Shown: positions 8,430 through 17,861, counted from the stretch's first letter. The stretch: DNA of 64,000 nucleotides from Bradyrhizobium sp. AZCC 1719 (GCF_036924525.1 NZ_JAZHRU010000001.1:6415001-6479000); one strand, 5' to 3'. Translations and numbers: made by a program. Notes: generated from the letters alone by a model not told the origin.

Positions 8430-9317
8430 TCAGATCTTTGGCGGAGGCAGGCTCAACTCCTGCGTCAGCCAGTGCGTGAACATCCGAACCGATCGGCGGG
8501 CCTTGGCCACACGTGGAAAGACGAGGTAGTGCCCGACATAGCCCACGTCCTTCGCCCGCCCAGCGAGCGGAGCGACGAGCTGGCCGGCCGCAATCTCACG
8601 CTCCGCTAGACGCGTCGATTCCAGGGCGACGCCGAGTCCGTCGACGGCTGCGGCGATGGCCATGAAGGACCGGTCGAAGCGCGAGCCACGGGGAGCCGGA
8701 GGAGCGATCTCGTTCGCATCGAACCAGCTATTCCACCGCACGCGCTTGTTGTCGCTTTCGATGAGCTTCGCGTCGAGGAGATCCTTCGCTGAGGTGATCT
8801 GCGCGGCAAGATCCGGCGCGCAGAGAGGAGTGACGGTCTCCTCGCCGAGCGGGATGACGATCAATCCCTCCTGCCGCGGTGGCCCGTAGCAGATGTCGGC
8901 GTCGAACTCGTCGTGCTCAAACCGCGGATAGTCGACCCCGGCCGCAAGCCGCACCTCGAGCCCGGGTTGCTTGGCCAAAAGATCTCGCAGGCGCGGCATG
9001 AGCCATTGCGCGGCCATGGACGGCGCGCAGTGCAACCGCAGCAGGTTGCCGGAGCGCGAGCCGACGGTCTCGATGCCTTGCCGCATCTCGTCGAAGCCAG
9101 ACGCGACGTGGCGCATCAGCGCTTCGCCCGCCGTGTTGAGATGGACGGCACGGTTTTGCCTGTCGAACAGCACCGCACCCATCAGGCTTTCCAGCTTGCG
9201 AACCGCGTGGCTGACCGCGCTCGGCGAAATGCCGAGCTCTTCGCCGGCTGCCCGAAAGGAGCCCGTCCGGGCTGCGGCCTCGAAGGCCTGGAGCGCGGAA
9301 AGCGGCAAGCGTCTCAT
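8430..9317 (-). CDS. LysR-family transcriptional regulator (GcvA-like)
   Basis: Transcription factor of 295 residues. The N-terminal winged helix-turn-helix reads LSALQAFEAAARTGSFRAAG and then LGISPSAVSHAVRKLE (residues 5-45). The C-terminal part is a periplasmic-binding-like effector domain of the GcvA/AmpR subgroup (LLRLHCAPSMAAQWLMPRL; GVALESTRLAEREIAAGQLV). A GAGGAAG ribosome site precedes the ATG at 9317. It is divergent from the SDR gene with 177 bases between them, the normal arrangement for a LysR protein controlling its neighbour. It is also co-directional with the SAF oxidoreductase, so both sides may respond to one inducer. Confidence 0.9.
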   Translation of the reverse strand: MRRLPLSALQAFEAAARTGSFRAAGEELGISPSAVSHAVRKLESLMGAVLFDRQNRAVHLNTAGEALMRHVASGFDEMRQGIETVGSRSGNLLRLHCAPSMAAQWLMPRLRDLLAKQPGLEVRLAAGVDYPRFEHDEFDADICYGPPRQEGLIVIPLGEETVTPLCAPDLAAQITSAKDLLDAKLIESDNKRVRWNSWFDANEIAPPAPRGSRFDRSFMAIAAAVDGLGVALESTRLAEREIAAGQLVAPLAGRAKDVGYVGHYLVFPRVAKARRSVRMFTHWLTQELSLPPPKI

Positions 9318-9416
9318 GTCTTCCTCAGGAACTCGAATCCCCGACGTTTTGATGATTGCGGATACCGGCCGACCATCGTGAGGAGGCCGGCAGGATGAAT
9401 TCAGTTCATCAAATAG

Positions 9417-9429
9417 CGCAATTTTTGCG
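9417..9429. promoter_or_regulatory. Candidate LysR operator (inverted repeat)
   Basis: A perfect palindrome CGCAA-TTT-TTGCG lies in the divergent region between the LysR gene (start 9317) and the SDR gene (start 9495). It is AT-rich in the centre and well placed for autoregulation and control of the SDR/transketolase operon. The assignment is by position and symmetry only. Confidence 0.4.
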
Positions 9430-9494
9430 TCTTTCCCATAGGAAAAGGCGAGTCAATATCACGCAACAAAAATCACACCAGTTCGAGGGATGAA

Positions 9495-10247
9495 ATGCTG
9501 CTTCAAAACAAGACTGCCGCGATTTCAGGCGCCGCCAGCGCTCGAGGCATCGGCTTGGCCACGGCGAAGCTTTTCGCGAGTCATGGCGCGCGCATCGCCA
9601 TCCTCGATATCGACGAGACGGCCGCGCAAAGGGCCGCCGCCGAGCTCGGCCCGCAGCATATCGGCCTCGGCTGCGATGTCGCGAACAAGGCGTCCTGTCA
9701 GGCCGCCGCCGACAAGGTCATCAAGGCCTTCGGTCAGCTCGATATCCTGATTAACAATGCGGGCGTCACCCAACCGGTGAAGACGCTGGAGATCGACGAG
9801 GCGAGCTGGGATCGCATACAGGACATCAATTGCAAGGGTGTGCTTTTCCTGAGCCAGGTCTTCATCCCGCATATGCAGGCGCGCAAGCAGGGTTCGATCG
9901 CCTGCATGTCCTCCGTCTCGGCGCAACGCGGCGGCGGCATCTTCGGCGGTCCGCACTATTCCTCGGCGAAGGCGGGCGTACTCGGACTCGCCAAGGCGAT
10001 GGCGCGCGAATTCGGGCCGGACGGCATCCGCGTGAACTGCGTGACGCCGGGCCTGATCCAGACCGACATCACCGGCGGCAAGCTGACCGACGAGATGCGC
10101 AGGGAGATTATCAAGGGGATCCCGCTCAACCGGCTCGGCGACGCGAGCGACGTGGCGGGCATCTACCTGTTCCTCGCCTCCGATCTCTCGGCCTACGTCA
10201 CGGGCGCGGTGATCGACGTCAATGGCGGCATGCTGATCCACGGCTGA
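9495..10247 (+). CDS. SDR-family NAD(P)-dependent oxidoreductase
   Basis: Cytoplasmic short-chain dehydrogenase of 250 residues, interconverting an alcohol and a ketone. The cofactor loop is present near the N-terminus (SGAASARGIGLATA, residues 12-25). The structural NNAG is at about residue 88, and the catalytic Ser and the Tyr-X-X-X-Lys are visible (MSSVSAQ; HYSSAKAG). The C-terminal VTGAVIDVNGGML is standard for the family. Asp in LDIDE at the end of the second strand suggests NAD preference. The ribosome site GAGGG lies just before the ATG. It is first in an operon with two transketolase subunits, so it probably makes or uses a ketose substrate for them. Confidence 0.88.
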   Translation: MLLQNKTAAISGAASARGIGLATAKLFASHGARIAILDIDETAAQRAAAELGPQHIGLGCDVANKASCQAAADKVIKAFGQLDILINNAGVTQPVKTLEIDEASWDRIQDINCKGVLFLSQVFIPHMQARKQGSIACMSSVSAQRGGGIFGGPHYSSAKAGVLGLAKAMAREFGPDGIRVNCVTPGLIQTDITGGKLTDEMRREIIKGIPLNRLGDASDVAGIYLFLASDLSAYVTGAVIDVNGGMLIHG

Positions 10248-10321
10248 GCGGCAGCCACCGGCTCCGGCCGGCAATCCTCGCCACTGTCGCCAATGCTTAC
10301 CTTCAAGAAGGCTCAGTACTC

Positions 10322-11170
10322 ATGAGAACCGCTCCACTCGGCCACAACGTTTCGCTTGAACGCCGTGCCTGGAATATCCGGCGCCATGCCGTCCTGATGG
10401 GCGAGGTGCAAGGGCAAGGATACATCGCGCAGGCGCTGGATGTCGCCGACATCCTGGCCACCGCCTATTTCCACGCTATGCGCTACCGGCCCAACGATCC
10501 CGGCTGGGAGGAGCGCGATCGTTTCCTTCTCTCCAACGGCCATTACGCAATTGCCCTGTACGCAGCGTTGATCGAGGCCAGGATCATTCCGGAGGACGAG
10601 CTAGAAACCTATGGCTCCGACGAAAGCCGCCTGCCGATGTCCGGCATGGCGAGCTACACGCCCGGCATGGAGATGTCGGGCGGCTCGCTCGGACTCGGGC
10701 TGTCCATCGCGGTCGGCAAATGCCTCGGCCTCAAGCGGAAGGGTTCCGACAGCCGCGTCTATACGCTGTTCTCCGATGGCGAACTGGACGAAGGCTCGGT
10801 CTGGGAGGCGATCATGTCCGCCGCCCATTACAAGCTCGACAACCTGATCGCCATCGTCGACGTCAACAACCAGCAGGCCGACGGCCCCTCGACCGCCGTC
10901 ATGGGCTTCGAGCCGCTGAAGGAGAAGCTCGAGGCCTTCGGCTGGTTTGTCCAGCGCATCGACGGCAACGATCTTGCGGCGGTGCGCACTGCCTTCGATG
11001 CAGCCAAGGCGCAGCACGGCCAGGGCAAGCCCAGCATGATCATCGCCGACACGCTGATGGGCAAAGGCGTGCCCTTCCTCGAGGCGCGCGAGAAGAACCA
11101 TTTCATCCGCGTGGAAGCCCATGAATGGCGGCTTGCGCTCGACGCACTCGACGAGAGGAAGCCTTCATGA
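10322..11170 (+). CDS. Transketolase-like protein, N-terminal (TPP-binding) subunit
   Basis: First half of a split transketolase of 282 residues, binding thiamine diphosphate and Mg. The diphosphate-binding motif region is visible (FSDGELDEGSVWEAIMSAAHYKLDNLIAIVDVN is the full stretch; key parts are GELDEG and VDVNN at about residues 145-180). The early part has SNGHYAIALYAAL and GGSLGLGLSIAVGK, as in transketolase N-termini. The start at 10322 is the ATG that begins the family-like sequence. It overlaps the next gene by four bases (ATGA), so both subunits are made together. Split transketolases occur in apulose, erythritol-type and other sugar pathways, but the sequence alone does not fix the substrate. 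Confidence 0.88.
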   Translation: MRTAPLGHNVSLERRAWNIRRHAVLMGEVQGQGYIAQALDVADILATAYFHAMRYRPNDPGWEERDRFLLSNGHYAIALYAALIEARIIPEDELETYGSDESRLPMSGMASYTPGMEMSGGSLGLGLSIAVGKCLGLKRKGSDSRVYTLFSDGELDEGSVWEAIMSAAHYKLDNLIAIVDVNNQQADGPSTAVMGFEPLKEKLEAFGWFVQRIDGNDLAAVRTAFDAAKAQHGQGKPSMIIADTLMGKGVPFLEAREKNHFIRVEAHEWRLALDALDERKPS

Positions 11171-12180
11171 AGCCCGCAGCTCCGAAGACCGACGCCGGCA
11201 AGCCGCGCCTCACCACCTCCGCGATGATCGCCTCGATCGCGGGCGAAGGGCAGCGAACGAAGCCAGCTCCATTCGGCCACGCGCTCGCCGAGTTGGCGAA
11301 AGAGGACGGCTCGATCCTCGGCATGACCGCCGATCTTGGCAAGTACACCGACTTGCACATCTTCGCGCAGGCCTTTCCCGATCGCTACTACCAGATGGGG
11401 ATGGCGGAGCAGTTGCTGTTCGGTGCCGCCTCCGGACTGGCAGCGGAAGGCTTCACGCCCATCGCGACGACCTATGCCGTGTTCGCCTCGCGCCGCGCCT
11501 ACGACTTCATCCACCAGACGATCGCGGAGGAAGACCGCAATGTGAAGATCGCCTGCGCGCTGCCGGGACTCACCTCAGGCTACGGTCCCTCCCATCAGGC
11601 GACCGAAGACCTCGCCCTGTTCCGCGCCATGCCGAATATGGTGGTGATCGATCCTTGCGACGCGCACGAGATCGAGCAGGTCGTGCCGGCAATGGTGCGC
11701 CACAAGGGACCGGTCTACATGCGCCTCCTGCGTGGGCAGGTTCCGCTCGTGCTCGACGAGTACGGCTACAGCTTCGAACTCGGGAAGGCCAAGCTGCTGC
11801 GGGACGGGTACGAGGTCCTCTTCATCTCCTCGGGCATCATGACGATGCGTGCGCTGGAAGCCGCGAAGGCGCTGATGAGCGACCGGATCGATGCCGGTGT
11901 CCTGCACGTGCCGACAATCAAGCCGCTCGATGCCGCAACGATCTTGGCCTGCTGCGCAAAGCCCGGCCGACTCGTCGTGGTTGCCGAGAACCACACGGTC
12001 AATGGCGGCCTGGGCGAGGCTGTCGCCGGCCTGCTGATGCGCGAAGGGGTGCATCCGGCCTTTCGCATGGTCGGTCTGCCGGACGAATTCCTCGCGGCGG
12101 GCGCGTTGCCAACGCTGCACGACCGCTACGGCATATCGACGGAAGCGCTCTGCGCCAGGGTCAAAGGGTGGCTGAAATAG
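11167..12180 (+). CDS. Transketolase-like protein, C-terminal subunit
   Basis: Second half of the split transketolase (337 residues), carrying the pyrimidine-binding and C-terminal domains. The key region QMGMAEQLLFGAASGLA (about residues 76-92) carries the glutamate that activates the thiamine cofactor. GLTSGYGPSHQATEDLALF and a C-terminal VVVAENHTVNGGLGEAV are typical of transketolase or DXS C-terminal domains. Translation is coupled to the N-terminal subunit by the ATGA overlap. Nothing follows in the operon; the next gene, tenA, converges on it. Confidence 0.88.
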   Translation: MKPAAPKTDAGKPRLTTSAMIASIAGEGQRTKPAPFGHALAELAKEDGSILGMTADLGKYTDLHIFAQAFPDRYYQMGMAEQLLFGAASGLAAEGFTPIATTYAVFASRRAYDFIHQTIAEEDRNVKIACALPGLTSGYGPSHQATEDLALFRAMPNMVVIDPCDAHEIEQVVPAMVRHKGPVYMRLLRGQVPLVLDEYGYSFELGKAKLLRDGYEVLFISSGIMTMRALEAAKALMSDRIDAGVLHVPTIKPLDAATILACCAKPGRLVVVAENHTVNGGLGEAVAGLLMREGVHPAFRMVGLPDEFLAAGALPTLHDRYGISTEALCARVKGWLK

Positions 12181-12295
12181 CCTGAGAAACGCTGCAGCTC
12201 CCGGCAAGTGGAGCGCAGGATCGGAAGGGCGGCCCGCTTTCGACGACCGTCATACTCGCTCAACTTGAAAACCAAACGTATTACGCCGTCACTGA

Positions 12296-12970
12296 CTATT
12301 GTGCACGCTGGCCCGCGCGCCAGCCCATCTCCCAGAAGTCCGACTCGAGTCGGGTCGCTTCCTTGAAGATCGCGATCAGCTCGGCCTCGCGGGCGGGCGT
12401 GGCGTAAAGATCGGCGAGATTCTCCAAGTGAGCCCGCGCTTTCGCCGCGACGTCCTGGTATGGCGCGCCGGCATATTCGGTGATCCAAACGCGATATGGG
12501 TTCGTTGCAGCGAGCGCATCTGGTCGCGACGCAAGCCGCGTCGCAATCTCCGCGTAGCCGATCACGCAGGGAGCAAGCGCCACCTTGAGTGCCAACAGAT
12601 CGCTGCGCATTCCGGCGTCAAGTACGTAGCGTGTGTAGGCCAGCATCTCGACGGCAGGCGGGGCCTGTTCGAGATCGCCGGGCGACAGGCCCCAGCCGGC
12701 GCACAGCTTCACATGCAGGTTCATCTCGACGTCGAGGATGGCCGAGAGGCCGGCGGCCGCTTCACGCATGTCGGCAAGCTTGGGCGACTTGTAGACGGCG
12801 AGCGCGTAGGCGCGGGCAAACTCGATGAGGAAAAGGTAGTCCTGGACGAGGTAGTGGCGAAACGCCGCCTCGGCGAGCGAACCGTCCGCCAACCCGTTCG
12901 TGAAGGGATGCTCGGTGTAGGCCCGCCACTCGGCGGATGCTGCCGTCTTTAGGCGCTCGAAGAAACTCAT
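12296..12970 (-). CDS. tenA: TenA-family thiaminase II / aminopyrimidine hydrolase
   Basis: Probably salvages the pyrimidine part of degraded thiamine (hydrolysis of aminopyrimidines) in the cytoplasm. The protein is all-helical and 224 residues long, the usual TenA length. YLVQDYLFLIEFARAYA and the conserved CVIGYAEI segment, with the presumed nucleophilic cysteine at about residue 134, are visible. So is a C-terminal glutamate in ESDFWEMGW. It stands alone, convergent with the transketolase operon and divergent from amn. A thiamine role would fit the TPP-dependent transketolase next door. I found no clear TPP riboswitch in its 119-base leader. Confidence 0.87.
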   Translation of the reverse strand: MSFFERLKTAASAEWRAYTEHPFTNGLADGSLAEAAFRHYLVQDYLFLIEFARAYALAVYKSPKLADMREAAAGLSAILDVEMNLHVKLCAGWGLSPGDLEQAPPAVEMLAYTRYVLDAGMRSDLLALKVALAPCVIGYAEIATRLASRPDALAATNPYRVWITEYAGAPYQDVAAKARAHLENLADLYATPAREAELIAIFKEATRLESDFWEMGWRAGQRAQ

Positions 12971-13032
12971 GATCTCTTACCGGGTTTGCTTTCCAGGAAT
13001 GTCTTGTCGCTACTGCTGACGCGCCGTGGGCC

Positions 13033-13044
13033 GGGAAGGTTCCC
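13033..13044. promoter_or_regulatory. Inverted repeat in the tenA-amn divergent region
   Basis: The perfect palindrome GGGAA-GG-TTCCC lies between the divergent starts of tenA (12970) and amn (13090). It could be an operator or a leader hairpin; its role is unknown. It does not have the conserved boxes of a TPP riboswitch. Confidence 0.3.
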
Positions 13045-13089
13045 TTACCAAGCCTCCCCAAGGCGGGTCCAAGATACTACGTTAGGGTC

Positions 13090-14592
13090 ATGAAGAATCA
13101 CGGCCGTCCCCAAGCCATCGGGCCAATAGCCACGCCAGAGCCCTTCGTGCGGCAAAGCTTCGACGACGCACGCAAGGCGGTCGCGGCTTTGCGATCACTT
13201 TATGCCCGAAACACCCAGTTCCTGCGCGATTCCTTCGCCGCGCTCGCGGCTGGCAGCGACAGTAACCGGCGATACCGGGCGTTCTACCCGGAAATCAGCG
13301 TCACCACGAGCTCATACACCCAGGTCGATGCCCGTCAGTCCTATGGCCACATGCCGACGCCCGGGCACTACTCGACCACGATCACCCAGCCGGACCTGTT
13401 CGAAACCTATCTCATCGAGCAGCTCGATTTGATCATGCGCAACCATGGCGTTCCGGTCGTCGTATCGGAATCGGAAACCCCCATCCCGCTGCATTTTGCT
13501 TTTCAGGAAGGCACCTACGTTGACGGCGCCGCCGCCAGGAACATCAAGCGACCGATCCGAGACCTGTTCGACGTTCCAGATCTTGATGGAACCGACGATC
13601 AGATCGCCAATGGCACATACGAATCACCGGCCGGCCAGCCAAGGCCGCTGGCGCAATTCACCGCGCAGCGCGTCGACTATTCCCTGCATCGCCTGCAGCA
13701 CTACACGGCCACCAGCCCAAACCACTTTCAGAACTTCGTGTTGTTCACCAACTACCAATTCTACATCGACGAATTCTGTGCTCGCGCCAGGGACCTGATG
13801 GCGAATGGCGATACCGGCTATACTGAATTCGTCGAGCCCGGCAACGTCATCATCAGGCGCGGCGAACAGCGACCGGCCGCCGGCGTCACAACGGCGCGCC
13901 TGCCGCAAATGCCGGCATATCATCTGAAGAGGCCGGACTACGCAGGCATCACCATGGTCAATATCGGTGTCGGGCCCGCGAACGCCAAGACGATCACCGA
14001 CCATATCGCCGTGCTCAGGCCGCATGCGTGGCTCATGCTCGGGCACTGTGCCGGATTGCGCGATACCCAGGCGCTGGGCGACTACGTGCTGGCGCATGCT
14101 TACATGCGGGAGGATCATGTTCTCGACGACGATCTCCCGCTATGGGTGCCCCTTCCCGCGCTGGCTGAAATCCAGGTCGCGCTCGAGGAGGCCGTGGCGG
14201 AAGTGACCGGGCTATCGGGATATGACTTAAAGCGCGTCATGCGCACCGGCACCGTTGCTTCCATCGATAATCGCAATTGGGAATTGCGCGACCGGCGTGG
14301 TCCGATCCAGCGGCTCTCGCAGTCGCGCGCCATTGCGCTCGACATGGAATCGGCGACCATCGCCGCCAACGGGTTCCGCTTCCGCGTACCCTACGGCACC
14401 TTGCTGTGCGTGTCCGACAAGCCGTTGCACGGAGAACTGAAGCTGCCCGGCATGGCCACCGAATTCTACAAGCGGCAGGTCGCCCAGCATCTGACCATCG
14501 GCATCCGCACGATGGAGAAGTTGGCGGACATGCCGTTGGAGCGGCTGCACTCGCGCAAGCTCAGAAACTTCTCGGAAACGGCCTTCCAGTAA
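13090..14592 (+). CDS. amn: AMP nucleosidase
   Basis: Hydrolyses AMP to adenine and ribose 5-phosphate in the cytoplasm. The protein of 500 residues is slightly longer than E. coli Amn (484). It has the AMP-nucleosidase N-terminal domain (FYPEISVTTSSYTQVDARQSYGH region, residues 59-81). The C-terminal half is a nucleoside phosphorylase fold (ITMVNIGVGPANAKTITDH; LMLGHCAGLRD; ALDMESATIAANGFRFRVPYGTLLCVSDKP in part, with the family ME-S-A segment). It is convergent with upp, 25 bases apart. Together with the URC operon it points to nucleotide and base salvage or catabolism in this region. Confidence 0.93.
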   Translation: MKNHGRPQAIGPIATPEPFVRQSFDDARKAVAALRSLYARNTQFLRDSFAALAAGSDSNRRYRAFYPEISVTTSSYTQVDARQSYGHMPTPGHYSTTITQPDLFETYLIEQLDLIMRNHGVPVVVSESETPIPLHFAFQEGTYVDGAAARNIKRPIRDLFDVPDLDGTDDQIANGTYESPAGQPRPLAQFTAQRVDYSLHRLQHYTATSPNHFQNFVLFTNYQFYIDEFCARARDLMANGDTGYTEFVEPGNVIIRRGEQRPAAGVTTARLPQMPAYHLKRPDYAGITMVNIGVGPANAKTITDHIAVLRPHAWLMLGHCAGLRDTQALGDYVLAHAYMREDHVLDDDLPLWVPLPALAEIQVALEEAVAEVTGLSGYDLKRVMRTGTVASIDNRNWELRDRRGPIQRLSQSRAIALDMESATIAANGFRFRVPYGTLLCVSDKPLHGELKLPGMATEFYKRQVAQHLTIGIRTMEKLADMPLERLHSRKLRNFSETAFQ

Positions 14593-14617
14593 GGCGCGCC
14601 GAGAGCTGTTCGGGGCC

Positions 14618-15247
14618 TTATCGCGTCCCGTAGGCGCGGTCGCCCGCATCACCGAGGCCTGGCAGGATAAAGGCGTTTGCATCGAGCCCCTCGTCGATAC
14701 CGGCCGTCCACAACCGCACATCGGGATGCAGGCCTCGGAAGCGCTCCACACCTTCCGGCGCGGCAAGCAGGCATACCAGCCGAATATCCTTCGCGCCGCG
14801 TTCCTTCAGCCGATCCACCGCCGCCACAGCCGTGTTCGCCGTCGCAAGTACCGGTGACACCACGATTGCCAGCCGCTCGTGAAGATCGGACGGCGATTTG
14901 AAGAAATATTCGACCGCCACGAACGAATGCGGTTCGCGGTAGAGCCCGATATGCGCGACGCGGGCGGTCGGAACGAGGTCCAGCATTCCGTCGACAAAGG
15001 TCACCCCTGCCCGCAACACCGGCACGAAAACCAGTTTCTTACCCGCGATCTTGGCGGAGTGCATTCGTGCAAGCGGAGTCTCGACCTCCACATCGGTTAG
15101 CGGCAGGTCGCGCGTCACCTCGTAACAAAGCAGCATCCCGATCTCCTTGAGGAGCTCGCGAAAAGACTTGGTCGAAATCGTCTTGTCGCGGATCAGCGTA
15201 AGCTTGTGCTGGACCAACGGGTGATCCACGATCGTAACGCCTTCCAT
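14618..15247 (-). CDS. upp: Uracil phosphoribosyltransferase
   Basis: Converts uracil and PRPP to UMP. The product is 209 residues, the normal Upp length, if translation starts at the ATG at 15247 ([20 protein letters not shown]). The frame stays open further upstream to 15418, but that part overlaps the DUF1688 gene and is not family-like. The active-site parts are [36 protein letters not shown] and the C-terminal [14 protein letters not shown]. The usual PRPP loop is DPMLATGGTA. Here the Asp-Pro-Met at its start is replaced by [10 protein letters not shown], which is unusual. It is the last gene of the URC1-DUF1688-upp operon and probably corresponds to URC6 of the uracil catabolic pathway. 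Confidence 0.9.
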   Translation of the reverse strand: MEGVTIVDHPLVQHKLTLIRDKTISTKSFRELLKEIGMLLCYEVTRDLPLTDVEVETPLARMHSAKIAGKKLVFVPVLRAGVTFVDGMLDLVPTARVAHIGLYREPHSFVAVEYFFKSPSDLHERLAIVVSPVLATANTAVAAVDRLKERGAKDIRLVCLLAAPEGVERFRGLHPDVRLWTAGIDEGLDANAFILPGLGDAGDRAYGTR

Positions 15248-15278
15248 GCTTTGCTCCCAGAAATCGCCAAAACAAGCC

Positions 15279-16523
15279 CTAGAAAACCGTACCGTCGCTA
15301 CTGACCTTGAGGGGTGGCGAACCGTCGGGCCGGCGTGCGAACGCCAGCGCCCTGCCCGCCGCCCAGGTGCCGCCTTCCAGAATCTTCGCCAGTGGAAGAG
15401 AGACCGCGTCAAGACCAACGCGTTGCCGCAACAGATCCGCCAGCCGGTCCAGCAGCGCGACGGTCAGCGCCCTCCACTCGACCACAAGCGTCGAGGCGAC
15501 ATCATGTTCGCGTTGCGCGTCCGTGGGGTCGCGAAGCACCAGCACCCCGGCGTCGACGAACAATCCGCCGTTGCGGTATTCCGCGAGGCCCGTCAGGCCG
15601 TCGATATCCCTTACCTGCAGCCCCGCCCGCTGTATCGGCTCGATCAGCGAATACGACAGCCACTGCGAGAGCTTGTGCAGCGGCACCAGTTCGCTGGTCG
15701 CATCCTCGGTCTTGAGCGCCGGATGATGCCAGCAATCTCCTAACGGAATTCCGCCCAGCGTTATACGCGACGGCCAGATCGGCCCCAGTTGGCGCAAAAG
15801 TTCTGACAAAATCGTCGAGGCAGCGATCACCCCCGCGTCGGCCGTCCCTGTGAGGTGATCGAACAATCCACCCGGCCGAGCCGTGTCGTCGCGGGCGAAA
15901 ATCTGCGGCAACGCCGATGCTTCTTCGCCGAGCCGGCGAAGAAGGTTGATGCGGCCCTCGAGGCCAACCAATGGATTGTCGTCCGCAACCTGAAAGCCAG
16001 CCTGCAGATCGGCAACGGTCAGCCGCTGAAGCACAGCGGCATCCGCTCGCAAAGGTTCGTCAGCCTTCGCTGAGAAGACGCCGCGCGCAAACATGTCCAG
16101 ACTGGCAAGCGCCAGCCCCTCCGACCGGCCGATACTTTCCCCCGTCAAGGGATCGCGATAGCGCCACGACGGGCCTGCTCCGGCGTCAAGCAGCACGCTG
16201 ATTATGGCAAGGTCAAACTCGGCGCGGGCGCGCTCTTTGCTATCGCGCCAGTTCCTGGCGTCGGCAAGCGCCGCCCAGCGATCGATGCCGCCGACGACAA
16301 AATGGCGCCAGCGCGAATGAAAGGGAACATCGAACGTCGGATAGGCTTTGCGCGTTGTCGCAAGCACGAGATCAACCGCCTCGTCGAGCCGGCCGAGATC
16401 GACTTTGAAATGCTGAAGCTGGTCGTTCAAGCCGATTTCCAGCATCCGGTGCGCGCGACTGCGCACCGCTTCCGCACTTAAAAGAGATAAGCCGCCTGCC
16501 CTCACGTCTGCTGTCACGATCAA
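15279..16523 (-). CDS. DUF1688 protein, URC4-like (uracil catabolism)
   Basis: A 414-residue cytoplasmic protein of the DUF1688 family, whose fungal members include Urc4p of the uracil catabolism (URC) pathway. The N-terminus ([16 protein letters not shown]) and the conserved [31 protein letters not shown] and [15 protein letters not shown] segments identify the family. The biochemical reaction is not established to my knowledge. It sits 15 bases after the URC1-like gene and 31 bases before upp on the same strand. That gene set is the recognised bacterial version of the URC cluster. Confidence 0.88.
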   Translation of the reverse strand: MIVTADVRAGGLSLLSAEAVRSRAHRMLEIGLNDQLQHFKVDLGRLDEAVDLVLATTRKAYPTFDVPFHSRWRHFVVGGIDRWAALADARNWRDSKERARAEFDLAIISVLLDAGAGPSWRYRDPLTGESIGRSEGLALASLDMFARGVFSAKADEPLRADAAVLQRLTVADLQAGFQVADDNPLVGLEGRINLLRRLGEEASALPQIFARDDTARPGGLFDHLTGTADAGVIAASTILSELLRQLGPIWPSRITLGGIPLGDCWHHPALKTEDATSELVPLHKLSQWLSYSLIEPIQRAGLQVRDIDGLTGLAEYRNGGLFVDAGVLVLRDPTDAQREHDVASTLVVEWRALTVALLDRLADLLRQRVGLDAVSLPLAKILEGGTWAAGRALAFARRPDGSPPLKVSSDGTVF

Positions 16524-16538
16524 TGGCCCTGGCTCGCC

Positions 16539-17789
16539 CTAGTATTTTTCGAGCGGCCGACCGGAGGCAATCAGATCCTCAGGCTTCGTGTCAGGTGAAA
16601 AATATCCCGCGGCTTTCTTGGCGGCCATTTCCACATGGGCGTCGGCGGGAATCATGTAATCGGGAATAGCGACGCGCTCGACAATGTCGATACCCTGCCC
16701 CGTAAGCGCATCATACTTCATGTCGCTCATCGAGATGAAGCGATCGATGCGCTTCAATCCCAGCCAGTGAATGACATCCGGCATCAGTTGCTGGAAACGC
16801 GCATCCTGCACCCCGGCAACGCATTCCGTTCGTTCGAAATAGGCGGATGCATCGTCGCCATCTTCCTGACGCTTGCGCGCATTGTAGACCAGAAATTTCG
16901 TGACCTCGCCGAGCGCCCGGCCTTCCTTGCGGTTGTAGACGATAACGCCCAGACCACCCGATTGTCCGGCGCGCGCGCATTCCTCGATGCCCTGAATGAG
17001 ATATGGACGGCAGGTGCAAATGTCCGAGCCGAAAACATCCGAACCGTTGCACTCGTCATGGACGCGACAGGTGATTTTGGTCCGATGGTCCGGAAGCTTC
17101 GTGACGTCGCCGAACAGATAGACGGTCGTTCCGCCGATCGGCGGAAGAAAGACTTGCAAATCGGGGCGCGTGACAAGCTCGGGAAACATGCCCGCAGTCT
17201 GTTCGAACAGCGCACGCCGCAGATTGGTCACGCTCGTGCCGAAGCGCCGCGCGATCCCGGGCAAGTGCCAGACCGGATCGATCGCTATCTTGACAACGGA
17301 GACAGAGCCGCTGGCGTGAACGAACTCGCCGTCGGGCACCAACCGCTTGGCGGCCAGAGCCGCCTGAATTTCCGGCAGGTCGAGCCGGGCCCGCGTGATC
17401 GCGATGCTCGGCCGGATATCGATGCCTTCCGTGATTTCGGCGCGAAAGTTCTCCGCGACGAGATGTCCCCACGGATCGAGCGCAACGATGCGTTCCGGAT
17501 CCATCCATTGCGAGAACGGCCCAACGGTCGCGGCTGGGTGTGTATTGGTCAGATCGGGGCGACGGATCGGATCCAGCGCACCCGAAGAAACGGCAAGTGC
17601 GCGGTAGACCGCATAGGAGCCCCCGTGACTGCCAATCACGTTACGATCCTGCGGACGCGATACCGTTCCGATGATCGGACCGCGTTCACGCGCGGTCGGC
17701 GCTCCCCATACGATCGGGAATTCATGCGTCGCACCGGGCACCGGATGCGATGTCAGGCGAATATGGTCAATACGATTGGAACTGCTCAT
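16539..17789 (-). CDS. GTP cyclohydrolase II-like protein, URC1 type (uracil catabolism)
   Basis: A 416-residue RibA-related enzyme. In the URC pathway the Urc1 homologue opens the uracil-derived ring rather than serving riboflavin synthesis. The C-terminal half carries the zinc site of GTP cyclohydrolase II, Cys-X10-Cys-X-Cys, at residues 247, 258 and 260 (HDEC...ICTC). It also has VIVYNRKEGRALGE, matching the family's QEGRG region in altered form. The N-terminal 200 residues are specific to the URC1 subgroup. It is first in the operon with DUF1688 and upp. The 175-base upstream region has a palindrome and a hairpin, listed separately. A role in riboflavin synthesis is unlikely given the neighbours. 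Confidence 0.87.
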   Translation of the reverse strand: MSSSNRIDHIRLTSHPVPGATHEFPIVWGAPTARERGPIIGTVSRPQDRNVIGSHGGSYAVYRALAVSSGALDPIRRPDLTNTHPAATVGPFSQWMDPERIVALDPWGHLVAENFRAEITEGIDIRPSIAITRARLDLPEIQAALAAKRLVPDGEFVHASGSVSVVKIAIDPVWHLPGIARRFGTSVTNLRRALFEQTAGMFPELVTRPDLQVFLPPIGGTTVYLFGDVTKLPDHRTKITCRVHDECNGSDVFGSDICTCRPYLIQGIEECARAGQSGGLGVIVYNRKEGRALGEVTKFLVYNARKRQEDGDDASAYFERTECVAGVQDARFQQLMPDVIHWLGLKRIDRFISMSDMKYDALTGQGIDIVERVAIPDYMIPADAHVEMAAKKAAGYFSPDTKPEDLIASGRPLEKY

Positions 17790-17814
17790 CGTTCGGTAGT
17801 CCTAAAACGGCAAC

Positions 17815-17835
17815 GGCCCGCCTGAATGACGGGCC
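17815..17835 (-). promoter_or_regulatory. GC-rich leader hairpin upstream of the URC operon
   Basis: Arms GGCCCG/CGGGCC enclose a nine-base loop, 26-46 bases before the ATG of the URC1-like gene. In the direction of transcription the stem is followed within about ten bases by a short T run. It could be an attenuator-like or translation-control element. The function is inferred from position only. Confidence 0.4.
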
Positions 17836-17861
17836 TGACCGGAGAACCAAATGAAGTATAC

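Noticed and set aside
12971..13089. TPP riboswitch in front of tenA
   Set aside because: The leader is short and lacks the conserved CTGAGA and ACCTGA boxes; only a GGGAA-GG-TTCCC palindrome is present.
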